From assembly GCA_029834535.1 (NCBI GenBank), contig JAQMWT010000627.1:1-28924 (forward strand): DNA of 28,924 bases, in the 5' to 3' direction. The notes under the pieces were generated by a model. The model saw nothing but the letters and a program-made list of their open reading frames with translations. It was not told the origin of the DNA and made no database searches. This document shows, in pieces, positions 8,263-17,100 of this stretch. The position numbers and the translations under genes are program-made. The first letter of the stretch is position 1. Each line of letters opens with the position of its first letter. The stretch comes from Chrysophaeum taylorii. Lineage: Eukaryota > Sar > Pelagophyceae > Pelagomonadales > Pelagomonadaceae.

Positions 8263-8595
8263 TGTGGCAGTAATGCCCATTTCCCCCCACTTGCCTGCCT
8301 GCCACCTGACTTACCCTGATTGTTGCCCAGGTATTGACCTTGCATTTATGGGGGGGTGTCATCTTGACACCTTCACCTGCGCTTCCACTGGACCCAATGT
8401 ACCGGGCATTTGTATTGCTTTCTTGTTGTTTCCTTGAAATTACCCTCAATTGAATGTTCGACAGCATGGCGTGAGCGGAGTGTGAGCGCTTTGTTGGACG
8501 TGTGGTGGAACCACCCGTGGTTCAGGACAGTTGAGCGGTCACGTTGTGACCGACGGTTAGGCGAAGAGGGGCGGGTGAGCTGAGTTTCCACCACA
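8263..8595 (+). repeat. 3' LTR of the complete small LTR element
   Basis: 333 bp, TGTGG at the start and CCACA at the end, nearly identical to 5655-5996 apart from a 9-bp insertion there and a few substitutions. High identity between the two LTRs implies a young insertion. It is followed by CCCC, matching C-residues before the 5' LTR. Confidence 0.85.
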
Positions 8596-8623
8596 CCCCA
8601 ACCAAAGCCCTGCCGCGCCGGCC

Positions 8624-9286
8624 CTAATTAAAAGGGGGGGGGCGGCGCTGCTGGTGACTACGACCAGCTCGTTTAGCTCCCCTGCGACGCTTGCGGCATA
8701 CGGCGTGGCGCAGACGATCACTCTCGCGTTCGTCCTCGAGCGCGCGCATCGCGTCCTCGTCGCCGGCGTGCGCTTCTTCTGAGCGTTTTTAGCGCCTTGC
8801 GACGTGGCGCAGACGATCAGCCTCGCGTTCGTCCTCGAGCGCGCGCATCGCGTCCTCGTCGCCGGCGTGCGCTTCTTCGAGACGATCGTTACGCCGCTCT
8901 GCAATTGCAATACACTTGGCTTCGCGTTGACGCTCAAGCAGCATCGCCGCATCCTCGTCGCCAGCGGCAAGAGCTTCACGACGAGCGGCCCGCAATCGCC
9001 CCATCTTGTCGCGAGGGACCGCACGTTCGCGCTCGAGAAAGCGATCGTCTCGAACACGCCACAAGCGCTTCCACGCATCAACAGCGCGCTTGTACACTTT
9101 CTCTTCGCCATTCCGCTCCTGGGCGAGGACCTCGAGTACCAGTTCCTTTTCAAAGGAACTTGCGCCTCTTTCGTTTTCCCGCGCGATCTCCCGCCTCGCC
9201 AAGCGCCGGACGGTTTGTCTCGTCATCCCGGGCCGCGCGGCGGTCCGCCGTCGCTCTCCACGAAGGGGCGAGCCACGACGCGGCAC
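8624..9286 (-). pseudogene. Charged coiled-coil protein remnant with an internal 33-residue duplication
   Basis: A minus-strand frame from the ATG at 9286 encodes a very Arg/Glu-rich protein. It has MTRQTVRRLARRE near residue 21, then a long helical region and two copies of a unit containing EEAHAGDEDAMRALEDERE and RLRH. TAA at 8791-8789 lies between the two copies; the frame then continues to TAG 8626-8624. The duplication is 99 bp (33 codons), so it kept the frame and the stop probably arose later. The plus-strand frames across the same bases look like shadows of it. The family is not recognised; a transposase-accessory or scaffold protein is possible but unsupported. Confidence 0.42.
8705..8888. 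repeat. 99-bp direct tandem duplication
   Basis: A segment starting GTGGCGCAGACGATCA at 8705 recurs at 8804. About 76 bp are nearly identical, through GTGCGCTTCTTC. The period of 99 bases preserves the minus-strand reading frame. Confidence 0.8.
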
Positions 9287-9311
9287 CGCGAGAAAAGCCG
9301 GAAGACGTTAT

Positions 9312-9442
9312 AAGCAGTCTTGCGTCCTATAGGTAATTTCTCTTTCTAGCAAGTTACTTACGGCTTATCTTTTTTCTTTATCTTCTTTCTTTCCTGGTTT
9401 GGAAGCAGTCTTGCGTCCTATAGGTAATTTCTCTTTCTAGCA
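9312..9442. repeat. Two 40-bp direct repeats, 91 bp apart
   Basis: Bases 9312-9351 and 9403-9442 are identical (start AAGCAGTCTTGCGTCC, end CTTTCTAGCA). The bases between them are T/C-rich. No gene is visible here. The copies could be a local duplication or flanks of a lost element. Confidence 0.8.
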
Positions 9443-9599
9443 CGTAAAAAGAAAATACGGAAGACTGACAGGACACACAGACGTGACGCACATTGAACTT
9501 CCCGTTTTTTGCGATCCGTTTAGTATGCAATGTACTGATATACTGATCTGGCGAGGACGGTTTCGCGCACGCATTAATCACCCGAAGAGCTTTGGCAAA

Positions 9600-9680
9600 A
9601 CCACAGGGGTATATATAGCCCCGGGTACTCGCACACACCACTGACTCACCAGGACCGGCATTCCTACCATCACCTTTTTG
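9600..9680 (+). promoter_or_regulatory. Promoter-like repeat 1 with TATA box
   Basis: CACAGGGGTATATATAGCCCC is followed by GGGTACTCGCACACACCA, then CCAGGACCGGCATTCCTACC and a T-run. The TATATATAG core within a near-palindromic GGGG...CCCC context resembles a core promoter, with initiation expected near 9635-9645. The module recurs at 9958-10030. A T5 run lies just downstream, so a polymerase III unit is an alternative to a polymerase II promoter. Confidence 0.4.
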
Positions 9681-9682
9681 TT

Positions 9683-9802
9683 ATGGGCCCTTTAAAGCGC
9701 TCGAGGTGGTTCGCGCGTTCGCGCCGCAAGGAGTGTGTGAGTGTCCGCGAAGCAGTTGCCGTCGCCAACTGCTGGAGCCCCATCGTCGAGAACACACACT
9801 AG
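9683..9802 (+). CDS. Possible 39-residue ORF downstream of promoter-like repeat 1
   Basis: The first ATG after the TATA-like module, at 9683, opens a 39-codon frame with an Arg-rich start (MGPLKRSRWFARSRRKE) and ends at TAG 9800-9802. Support is positional only. It could be chance; the longer overlapping frame from about 9706 is no better supported. Confidence 0.15.
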   Translation: MGPLKRSRWFARSRRKECVSVREAVAVANCWSPIVENTH

Positions 9803-9957
9803 ACCCCCCTCATCTGGGCGCTCTCACTTACCAGGACCGGATGTTCATCTCCGACGCAGATGTTCATCTTAAGCAAACGGCGTCGTTGTCTGCTGGGTCC
9901 CCACCGTTTCGCATACATGCTTGACTCGCCCCAGATGCTCACGTTTCACTATGATGG

Positions 9958-10030
9958 GGAAGCACAGGGGTATGTATAGCCCCGGGCACTCGCGCACACC
10001 AGGACCGGCATTTCTACCCTCACCTTTTTA
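9958..10030 (+). promoter_or_regulatory. Promoter-like repeat 2 with TATA box
   Basis: This is a second copy of the module at 9600-9680: GCACAGGGGTATGTATAGCC, then GCACTCGCGCACACCAGGACC and a T5 run. It lacks an 11-bp insertion present in copy 1. A hairpin lies directly downstream (10036-10059). A third partial match, CCAGGACCGG, occurs near 9833. Confidence 0.4.
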
Positions 10031-10035
10031 AAACA

Positions 10036-10059
10036 CCCTCTCTTCGCTCTTCGAGAGGG
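10036..10059 (+). other. Hairpin followed by a T-run
   Basis: CCCTCTC (10036-10042) pairs with GAGAGGG (10053-10059) around a 10-base loop, followed by CTAATTTTTC. About 60 bases downstream of a TATA-like module, it could end a short transcript, but no RNA family was recognised. Confidence 0.35.
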
Positions 10060-10158
10060 CTAATTTTTCAACCAAAGGATTGTATATCTATTCTATTAAG
10101 AAGGGCTGACGCTGGGGCTGTTGGTGGGGGCTATTAATTCTTCAACCTTTGCTCAAAC

Positions 10159-10520
10159 ACGAGTATGCGCGTACACGAGTATGCGCGTGTTGCGGCGGCG
10201 CGGTTGCACGACGCTGTCTACAACGGACGGACGGACGACGGACGGACGGACGGCCGTTCCATTTCGTAGTAATGCGGCCGCGCGGTAGTACGACGCCGTC
10301 GGTCGGACTGACAGCCGTTCCATTTCGTAGTGTTGCAGCCGCGCGGTAGCGCCGTCGCGCCCGCGCGGTAGCGCCGTCGCGCCCGCTCGCGGTCCTTTTC
10401 ATAGTGTTGCGGCTGCCCGGTAGCACGACGCTCTCGCGCTTGGTCGCGTTGCTTTTCCTCGTGTTGCGGCCGCGCGGTAGCACGACGCTGTCGCGCTCGC
10501 TGGCGGTCCTTTTCCTAACT
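10159..10520. repeat. GC-rich minisatellite
   Basis: It begins with a doubled CACGAGTATGCGCGT and then repeats a 50-70 bp unit around GTGTTGCGGCCGCGCGGTAG, CACGACGCTGTCGCG and GGTCCTTTTC, with an embedded run of CGGA repeats (about 10216-10253). Frames in it are repeat artefacts. No gene is seen. Confidence 0.75.
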
Positions 10521-10544
10521 ACTAATCGACAGATGTTTGTCTGT

Positions 10545-11340
10545 TTGTTTGTCTGTTTGTTTGTTTGTCTTTAAATGTCGACTGCTAAGAGGGGGGGGTG
10601 TGTGGTTTGTTTGTCTTTAAATGTCGACTGCTAAGAGGGGGGTGTGTGTGGGGAGCATCTGTTTGTCTTTAAATGTCGACTGCTAAGAGGGGGGTGTGTG
10701 TGGGGAGCATGAAGGATGTGGGTGGGTTAGTGGGGTATGAGGGATGTGCCTGACGGGCGGAGATAAGTACGCGGGACCTAGTCGGGGTCATCGCCGAGGC
10801 GTGGGGCAGGCGAAGAGAGGACGGGCCCCGCCCGTAGGTCGTACGCATGCTGCCGCCGGACGTATGTGCGACGAAGGGTGACGTCCTGCTGGGATCGGGC
10901 GGCCTGGGTGGGGTTCCCCGAGGCGGCGACATGGGTCAAAAGAATCTGTTTGTCTTTAAATGTCGCCAAGAGGGGGGTGTGTGGGGGGAGCATGAAGGAT
11001 GTGGGTGGGTTTGTGGGGTATGAGGGATGTGCCTGTCACACAACAAGCATCTGTTTGTCTTTAAATGTCGACTGCTAAGAGGTGTGTGTGTGTGTTTGTC
11101 TTTAAATGTCGACTGCTAAGAGGGGGGTGTGTGTGGGGAGCATGAAGGATGTGGGTGGATTTGTGGGGTATGAGGGATGTGCCTGACGGGCGGAGATAAG
11201 TACGCGTGTGTGTTTGTCTTTAAATGTCGACTGCCAAGAGGGGGGTGTGTGTTTGTCTTTAAATGTCGACTGCTAAGAGGGGGTGTGTGTGGGGAAAATG
11301 TCGACTGCTAAGAGGGGGGTGTGTGCGGGGAGCATGAAGG
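10545..11340. repeat. G/T-rich tandem array with nested long and short units
   Basis: About ten copies of a core reading TGTTTGTCTTTAAATGTCGA, then CTGCTAAGAGGGGGGTGTGTG, occur near 10564, 10609, 10660, 10948, 11050, 11094, 11212, 11251 and 11297. Some are followed by a longer extension (GAGCATGAAGGATGTGGG, then GGGTATGAGGGATGTGCC and CGGGCGGAGATAAGTACGCG). A unique insert lies at about 10770-10935. The plus strand is strongly G-rich, so G-quadruplexes are possible. The array directly abuts the Helitron fragment. Confidence 0.8.
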
Positions 11341-11344
11341 ATGT

Positions 11345-11960
11345 GGGTTTGTCCCTCGATTTAGGGCAAGGATCATGTAGGCCCGCGAGCCAGCCATTGA
11401 TCCTCGAAGCCGTCTACGGCGACCTCGCAGACTATTTCCACGACCCGCGGCGGCTCTTTCAGCGCGCCATTCTCACGCCCCGTCGAAACGATGTTGTCGA
11501 TGCTGACAACGCGCGCATGACCGCGGCCTTTTTTTCCCGGAGACGAGGCGTCGGAGTTCTTTTCGTCTGACTAGGCTGGGTCGGAAGACGACGCCTCGCT
11601 CTTTACAGTAGAGTTTTCAACTCCCTGACAACCAACGGCATGCTGACTTTGATCGCGAGCTTAAGGTCTTCGCAACCTCGACCCGTCGCACGGCCACTGC
11701 AACGGTACCAGATACATGATCGATCGTGTCGTTGTCACCGAGGCTCCTCCAACCTGTATCCCTTAAGGCCCGCCTACGCCAAACGATCAACAAGAGCCAG
11801 GGCCAGACGCCCCGCGAGGTCGGCGTCCTCTTGCCCAAGCCCGTCTTCTGCCACGTCCAGCTCTACGTGGCTCTCTGTCGATCGGCAACCCCGAGGATAT
11901 CCTCTTCTGGGTCGACGACTCCACCCTACCCCACACGTGCTGCGCAATACCGATAAGCCC
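11345..11960 (+). pseudogene. Helitron Rep-helicase C-terminal fragment, copy 1
   Basis: Pieces of a PIF1-like Helitron helicase appear in order but in different frames. First is a segment with FQRAILTPRRNDVVDADN (about 11450-11510). Next is NLDPSHGHCNGTRYMIDRV (from 11674). Last is TINKSQGQT and PVFCHVQLYVAL (from 11783), the conserved C-terminal helicase motifs including motif VI. Frameshifts lie between 11520 and 11674 and just before 11783. The Rep nuclease and N-terminal helicase motifs are missing; the upstream boundary is the G/T-rich array. Helitron helicases unwind donor DNA during rolling-circle transposition; this copy cannot do so. Confidence 0.82.
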
Positions 11961-11985
11961 CCTCCCGGCGTCTACACGCGCACTA

Positions 11986-12344
11986 TAGGTGAACTTACTG
12001 GGACCAGGTGAACTTACTGGAACCAGGTGAACTTACTGGGGTTAGAGATTGGGACTAGGTGAACTTTGTGACCAGATGAACTTCCTGGGTCCAAGTGAAC
12101 CTACTGGGGTTTTTAGAGTAAACTCAAAGGATAGCAGCGTGTGCGGATCAAATCAGCTTAGATTGGTGGGTGTGAGAGCGACGAGCTCGAAGGAGAGTGG
12201 GGTGAGTGGATGTGAGCACGAGTGGGTTTACGCCGAATTTACTGGGGTTAGAGATTGGGACTAGGTGAACTTAACGGGAACAGGTGAACTTACTGGGGTT
12301 AGAGATTGGGACTAGGTGAACTTACTGGCCTGCACTTGTCCTAG
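11986..12344. repeat. 19-bp minisatellite ending in a candidate Helitron 3' terminus, copy 1
   Basis: Units close to AGGTGAACTTACTGGGACC repeat at 11986-12115 and again at about 12225-12330, with a unique spacer between. The shared sequence with copy 2 stops at about CTAG (12341-12344) followed by T. Helitrons end in CTRR and insert before T, so this may be the 3' end. No convincing terminal hairpin was found, which lowers confidence. Confidence 0.6.
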
Positions 12345-12442
12345 TCTTACGAAGTTCGAACCTTGCTCGAAGATGCCGTTTAATGGCACAGACATGCTGA
12401 TTTAACGGATCTCTTACGTATCAGCGGGGTGTACGGTACCCT

Positions 12443-12807
12443 TACCCCGATCGCCGACTGCGGTTGCGATGGAGGACGGTGCCTCATGAATCCTGAGCCT
12501 TGCGAGGGCATCCGCCCTCCCGGCGTAGGTTGGCACCTATTCGCCTCCCGGGCGGGCCGGTTGGCAGCCGGAACGTTCGCAGTGGGACGGGGTATGGCCG
12601 GGGGGCGAAGACGGAAGGTTATCGACGAGTTGGTTGTCAGTCACATCGCGGTCTCCTCGTCGCATGGCGACAAGCTTGATGGTCACTCTCCGCCGACCGA
12701 CCTTTCGGCGCTCCTCGTCTACAGGCCCGTGATTCCGGACTGGCTCCTGTCGGTCCGGCCTGGCTCCCATGCTCGGGAGAGGTCTGAAGTTAGTTAGTTT
12801 TTAGTTA
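12443..12807 (+). mobile_element. Retroposon B, copy B3, full length
   Basis: The copy is flanked by the 12-bp direct repeat GTACGGTACCCT at 12431-12442 and 12808-12819. It is 365 bp, with a TTAG simple-repeat tail. A single frame crosses it (from before the element to 12797), containing GRGMAGGRRRKVIDELVVSH and VIPDWLLSVRPGSHARER; its stop is the first TAG in the tail. It lacks the MITE found in B2, providing the empty site. Protein homology is not recognised; it may be a retroposed 3' end of a LINE ORF or a SINE with a chance frame. Confidence 0.82.
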
Positions 12808-12969
12808 GTACGGTACCCTGATACTAGAACCCTAACTTGACCTTCTTTACATGATCTGCGGTATATTTCTGTCAAATTCTGACGATTTCTGACGCGACGT
12901 GCTGTCAGTGCAAGAGCGCGAAATAACGAGTGTAGGCGACTCGAAAGGCAAGCTAGCACGTGCTCGTGA

Positions 12970-13380
12970 CATGGCGGCGCCCTGCCGGCTCGCTTCTCCA
13001 GTGCCGTAGTGGACGACGGCGATCTGGACGACGTACTCGACGCGGAGGAGGCGGAGCGGCTCCACGAACTGGTCGCATCCGACGACGCAGCAGACGACGA
13101 GCACAACGGTGGCGTCCAGCTTTGGCAGGAAGTTCGCAAGCTCTATCTCAAGAACATCTGGTTGGTTTGGCCCTAGCTACACAGTCGGAAGCATGTTTCG
13201 GAGAGCATCATCCAGCACCGCCAATACCTCTTTCGCTTCTTCATTCTTCTCTTCCAGGAGGTGCTCCCTTACGGGAAGGAGAAGTGGCGTAAGATCCACG
13301 CCTCGATCGAGTAGGACATGGCTATGCTCATGGAGCGGCCTGGGAGACGGGGCGTCATCGTCGTCGTGGCCGGTTGTTAG
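12970..13380 (+). pseudogene. Decayed plus-strand coding fragment, unknown
   Basis: One frame reads an acidic stretch (VVDDGDLDDVLDAEEAERLH), then WQEVRKLYLKNIW, a TAG (13174-13176), QHRQYLFRFFILLFQEVLP and GKEKWRKIHASIE, a TAG (13312-13314), and a final stop at 13378-13380. No frameshift is needed. Composition and amphipathic pattern suggest real former coding sequence. The family is not recognised. It converges on the minus-strand fragment ending at 13382. Confidence 0.38.
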
Positions 13381-13381
13381 T

Positions 13382-14064
13382 TTAGTCAAGATCCAAGGGC
13401 TCGGGCACCTCCTCGATCTCATGCCATCCTACTTCGGGTGCCGGCCGGCCGTAGAGTCCGCAGGCGTTCTCGTTGATGAGCTCGTCGATGGTCGGACGCT
13501 CCTCGGGTCCAAGGGTGACCCAACCTTAACGCAAAGTAGCCATTCGGTGCCGGGAACGGCGAGGTGGAATCTGGTCACCCCGACTGATCGGCTGCGCCGT
13601 CGAGCGAGTCGGGTAGACGATCAGCCATGTGACCATCCCAAGAGCGAACTGCTGGCGTTTGCGCCCCCGTTGCTCAGCTGCGGCGTCGGCGAACTCCTGA
13701 CCCAGGAGGTATTGGTCGACCTACTCCGTGCTCACAGGTTGTGCCAGCGTTCTGCTCGGGCGGTGGAAGACCCCCGGGTCATCGCATATCAGACAAAGAA
13801 CTCGTCAAGCCAGTCGTGCTTCTCGCAGACGCGGTGTACGACGCAAAAATCGAACCCGGTGCCAGCGGCCAATGTGAAGTGGGAGCAGTAGAAGTCTTCG
13901 TCGAGCGCCAACCAGCGCCCCCTCGGGGCAAAATGTCTGGTTCGGTGCCCGAGATCGTTGACGTCAATGTCGATGCCGAACGGCTCCGGTCCGGCCGGTG
14001 ACGTCATAGTCGATGCCGACCGCCTCCGGTCCAGCCGGTGCCTCCTCAACCGCAGCGGCCTCAT
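13382..14064 (-). pseudogene. Decayed minus-strand coding fragment, unknown
   Basis: From 14064 leftward, one frame gives PRGRWLALDEDFYCSHF and DFCVVHRVCEKHDWLDEFF (to about 13789). A second frame then gives VDQYLLGQEFADAAAEQRG, WVTLGPEERPTIDELINE and EVGWHEIEEVPEPLDLD, ending at TAA 13384-13382. Internal TAG and TAA stops and at least one frameshift mark it as decayed. A 40-bp tandem duplication near its start (13960-14039) also shifts frame. The acidic C-terminus looks like a genuine protein end. No family recognised. Confidence 0.4.
13960..14039. repeat. 40-bp tandem duplication
   Basis: Two 40-base units starting GACGTCA (13960 and 14000) differ at a few positions. The period is not a multiple of three, so it shifts any reading frame across it. 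Confidence 0.8.
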
Positions 14065-14149
14065 CGGCGGCGTCGATAACGTCGCTCATATCCATTCGAA
14101 GCCTCTGGGAACCTCTCACGGACCGCGACGGGGCCTGAAGCAAGGGACT

Positions 14150-17100
14150 GGCTCTGTTTCTGGCTCTGGCACTGCTCACTTAACGTTCCCTTCTATTGGT
14201 CCTCTTGACAATCGTGGTCTTCCTTCCCCCGCACCCACTATTCCCGCCCCTCATGGCATCCATATCGCATTCCCACATACTCTCATCTCTCCTGGCCTTG
14301 GTGACAAACGGATTCTTTCTGACCATGCCCTCGAGCACGCTGGTTACGATTGTCATACGATCCAGGATGTTGGCCCTACTCATCCTCAACGAATCTTACG
14401 TCACCGCCAGACGCATCATGTCATTCATCTGCTCCGTCGCTGTGGTCTCCTATTGATCGTCTGTTGGATCGGCAATACCACCGCTGCACCCTACGCGGAC
14501 TTTGTTTTCCCGTTTGTGGCATTTTCTTCTTGCCCTCGCCTACACGACCCTTGCGCCTTTCCCGTTGTGTCTCAACGCACCCAACTTACCTTCGACCTTT
14601 GGCATGCTCGTCTTGGTCATTATTGTCCCTCTTATATCCGACGTTTGTCTTCTCTCGCTGTCGGTGCACCGCTCTTCCCAAGTTCCGCATCTCTTTCTTT
14701 TTGTTCTGTTTGTGCTCTGGGTAAAATGCATGCTGCGCATGTTGGCCATCGCAAAACACGTGACTCAGCTCTCAGCTCTCTTCCTGCCAACGAAATTTTA
14801 GCGCGCCCACGTGCCGTTGCGCCCTATCTTATTATCCACGCTGATCTCATGTTCACCGGTGTCCCTTCTTTCATTTACCAAGACCGTGCCATCCTTACGT
14901 TTGTCGATGATCATACGCGCGGCCGCACGCGTTACTTTGCTCCTCGACACGATGCACTCACGAACGCTCGTCAACTCGAACTTTTCCTGTGTACTGTGGT
15001 TCGACCCTTTGGCTATCGTATTGCCCTCATCTACACAGATCGTGACAAGTCTCTCAAGGGCCAATTTGAAACCTTCTGTATGGGCAACAACATCGCCATC
15101 AAACGGTCTCCCGCTGCCCAGTCAAAACTTTAACAGGCGCACGCTTTTTCAGGTGTTGTGGGACGCTCCCATCGCGCAACAGCAGATATTACTCGAACTC
15201 TTTTGGTGCATGCACACCGTCCACCTGATTTTTGGCGTTGGGCCATGGAAACGGCTGATTTCATCTCCGAGCGGATGCCCAACGCATCCAACCCTGGTTA
15301 CCTGACCCCTTACGAAATGTTACACGAAACCTTGCCTCGCGTCGATTTTCTTCGTGTTTGGGGCTGCCCTGCTGCTATTCTCACTGGCGACAAATGGCCT
15401 ACCAAAGCTATTACTGGAATCTTCATTGGGTATCCCTCTGCTGGTCCCGGTTATCGCGTCCTTCTTCAACGCGCCACCGGTCCAGTGATTCACACTTCCA
15501 TCGATGTCACTTTCGACGAGAGCTTTTCTTTGCGTAAGTCCCTGTCATCCTAACCCCTTCCCCCTCCCCTTGTGGATGCTCGTTTCCCCGATTTGTTCTA
15601 CTATGACCCTCGTCTGTCTTCCGCTGTTGCTCCCTTGTCTCCTGTTCTTGATGATCAGGAGCCGGCCTTATCGGGACTGATCACCCCAGAAACAATACGA
15701 GAACCATCCGCGAACAATGCGAAAAGTGCACCATCACGTCGAGCCAAACGGAGCCGACCGCGCAAAGTCGACAAAAGCGCACATTATACAGAAATCACCG
15801 AACAAACCACTCGCGAACCCACGGAAACCAACATTGGCGTTTCTCCACAACGCACTGTCGATTCTGTATCATCCTGTCATTCCCTGTATGTTAATTATTA
15901 TAGCTTTCGTTTGTTAGTTCATTATGTCTTCCTTCCCCTTTGTCTCGCCCATACCCTTGTTGATCCCCAATTTGTCCAAGCCCATCGTGTCCTCTACTCT
16001 GCTTCCGAAGAAACCTCTCAATTTTCTTACATTGATGACGGCGCTATCACTTCCACTCATTTACGTGAAGCTTTAGCTCATACAAATCCTGAACGCCCTG
16101 GCTGGTTACAAGCCATCGCCAAAGAATACCATTCCCTCGGTCAGCTCGGTTGCTGGGATGTCGTTCGCGTTCCTTCTACCTTTTCTGGCAACATCTGCAC
16201 TTTAAAGTGGGTCCTACGCAAGAAGTATGAATCTGGCCGCTTCAAATCGCACCAAGCTCGTCTCGTTGTCCGCGGTTACACCCAGGTTCACGGCATTGAT
16301 TATCACGACACGTATTCTCCGGTCGCCAACATTGTTACTCTCCGGTTCTTTCTCACCTTCGTTGCTGTTCATGACTGGGATTTGCACAAGCTGGATGTCA
16401 GCTCCGCTTTTATACAAGCCCCAATTGCAGAAGATATCTATGTCTGGCCACCCGAAGGGTATGCTCCTCGCCAACCCACAGATAGTTCCAAAATCATTTA
16501 CAAGCTCCGTCGCTCTTGATATGGTTGCAAACAAGCTTGTCGAAATTGGTGGCTTTATTTGGAACGTTCCCTTGTCACTGATTGTGGCTTCGTCCGCGGA
16601 TCTGGTGACACTTGCAGTTACAAGCTCTTGCTTAATCCCACTGTCGTTCTGCGCCTTGTTCTCGTCGTTGATGATCTTCTCGTGGCGCACCCCCGTTCTT
16701 GCATTAGCCATTACCACGCTTTCATGTCGCGTTTTAAAGTCTTCACTGATGTCAGCGAACTCGATCTTCACAATTACGTTGGTCTTCGCATTACGCGTGA
16801 TCGCGCACGTCGCACGCTCGCTATCAACCAATCCCATGCTATTCGTGAAATTCTCACCGAACGTCGCTTTATCGACAGTAAACCCGAATTGACTCCCGCT
16901 CCCAAAGGTCTTCGTCTTTCTGCGGCTGATTGTCCTGCACACGGCTCCCCCGATCAGGTCTTTATGGCACGCATCCCTTTTCGTCGTATTGTCGGTTGTG
17001 TCTTGTTTATTTCTGTTATGACACGTTCTGATATCACTTGGAACGTCATTCAGTGTGCGCGTTTTACGGACAATCCTGGTAAACCGCACTGGCACGCCTT

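Larger units (their letters stand above)
5655..8595 (+). mobile_element. Complete small LTR element without RT or integrase
   Basis: Two LTRs (5655-5996 and 8263-8595) enclose about 2.27 kb. They differ by one 9-bp insertion and very few substitutions, so the insertion is recent. The element sits between C-runs compatible with a 4-bp CCCC target duplication (5651-5654, 8596-8599); the related solo LTR also has a 4-bp duplication. The interior holds a candidate primer site, a structured leader, a 343-residue ORF, a methyltransferase-like ORF, a further coding stretch and a purine tract. No protease, RT, RNase H or integrase motif is present. It must therefore be mobilised by enzymes supplied by another element. 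Confidence 0.8.

Noticed and set aside
9200..9250. Resemblance of MTRQTVRRLARR to histone H4
   Set aside because: Only the short RRLARR run matches; the following residues do not follow the H4 core and the rest of the ORF is a charged coiled coil.
10545..11340. CRISPR-like or telomeric array
   Set aside because: Units are contiguous with variable extensions, not uniform repeats with unique spacers; the lone TTTAGGG near 11354 is not tandem.
12352..12375. GTTCGAACC as a tRNA or polymerase III B box
   Set aside because: No cloverleaf can be formed around it and no A box is present.
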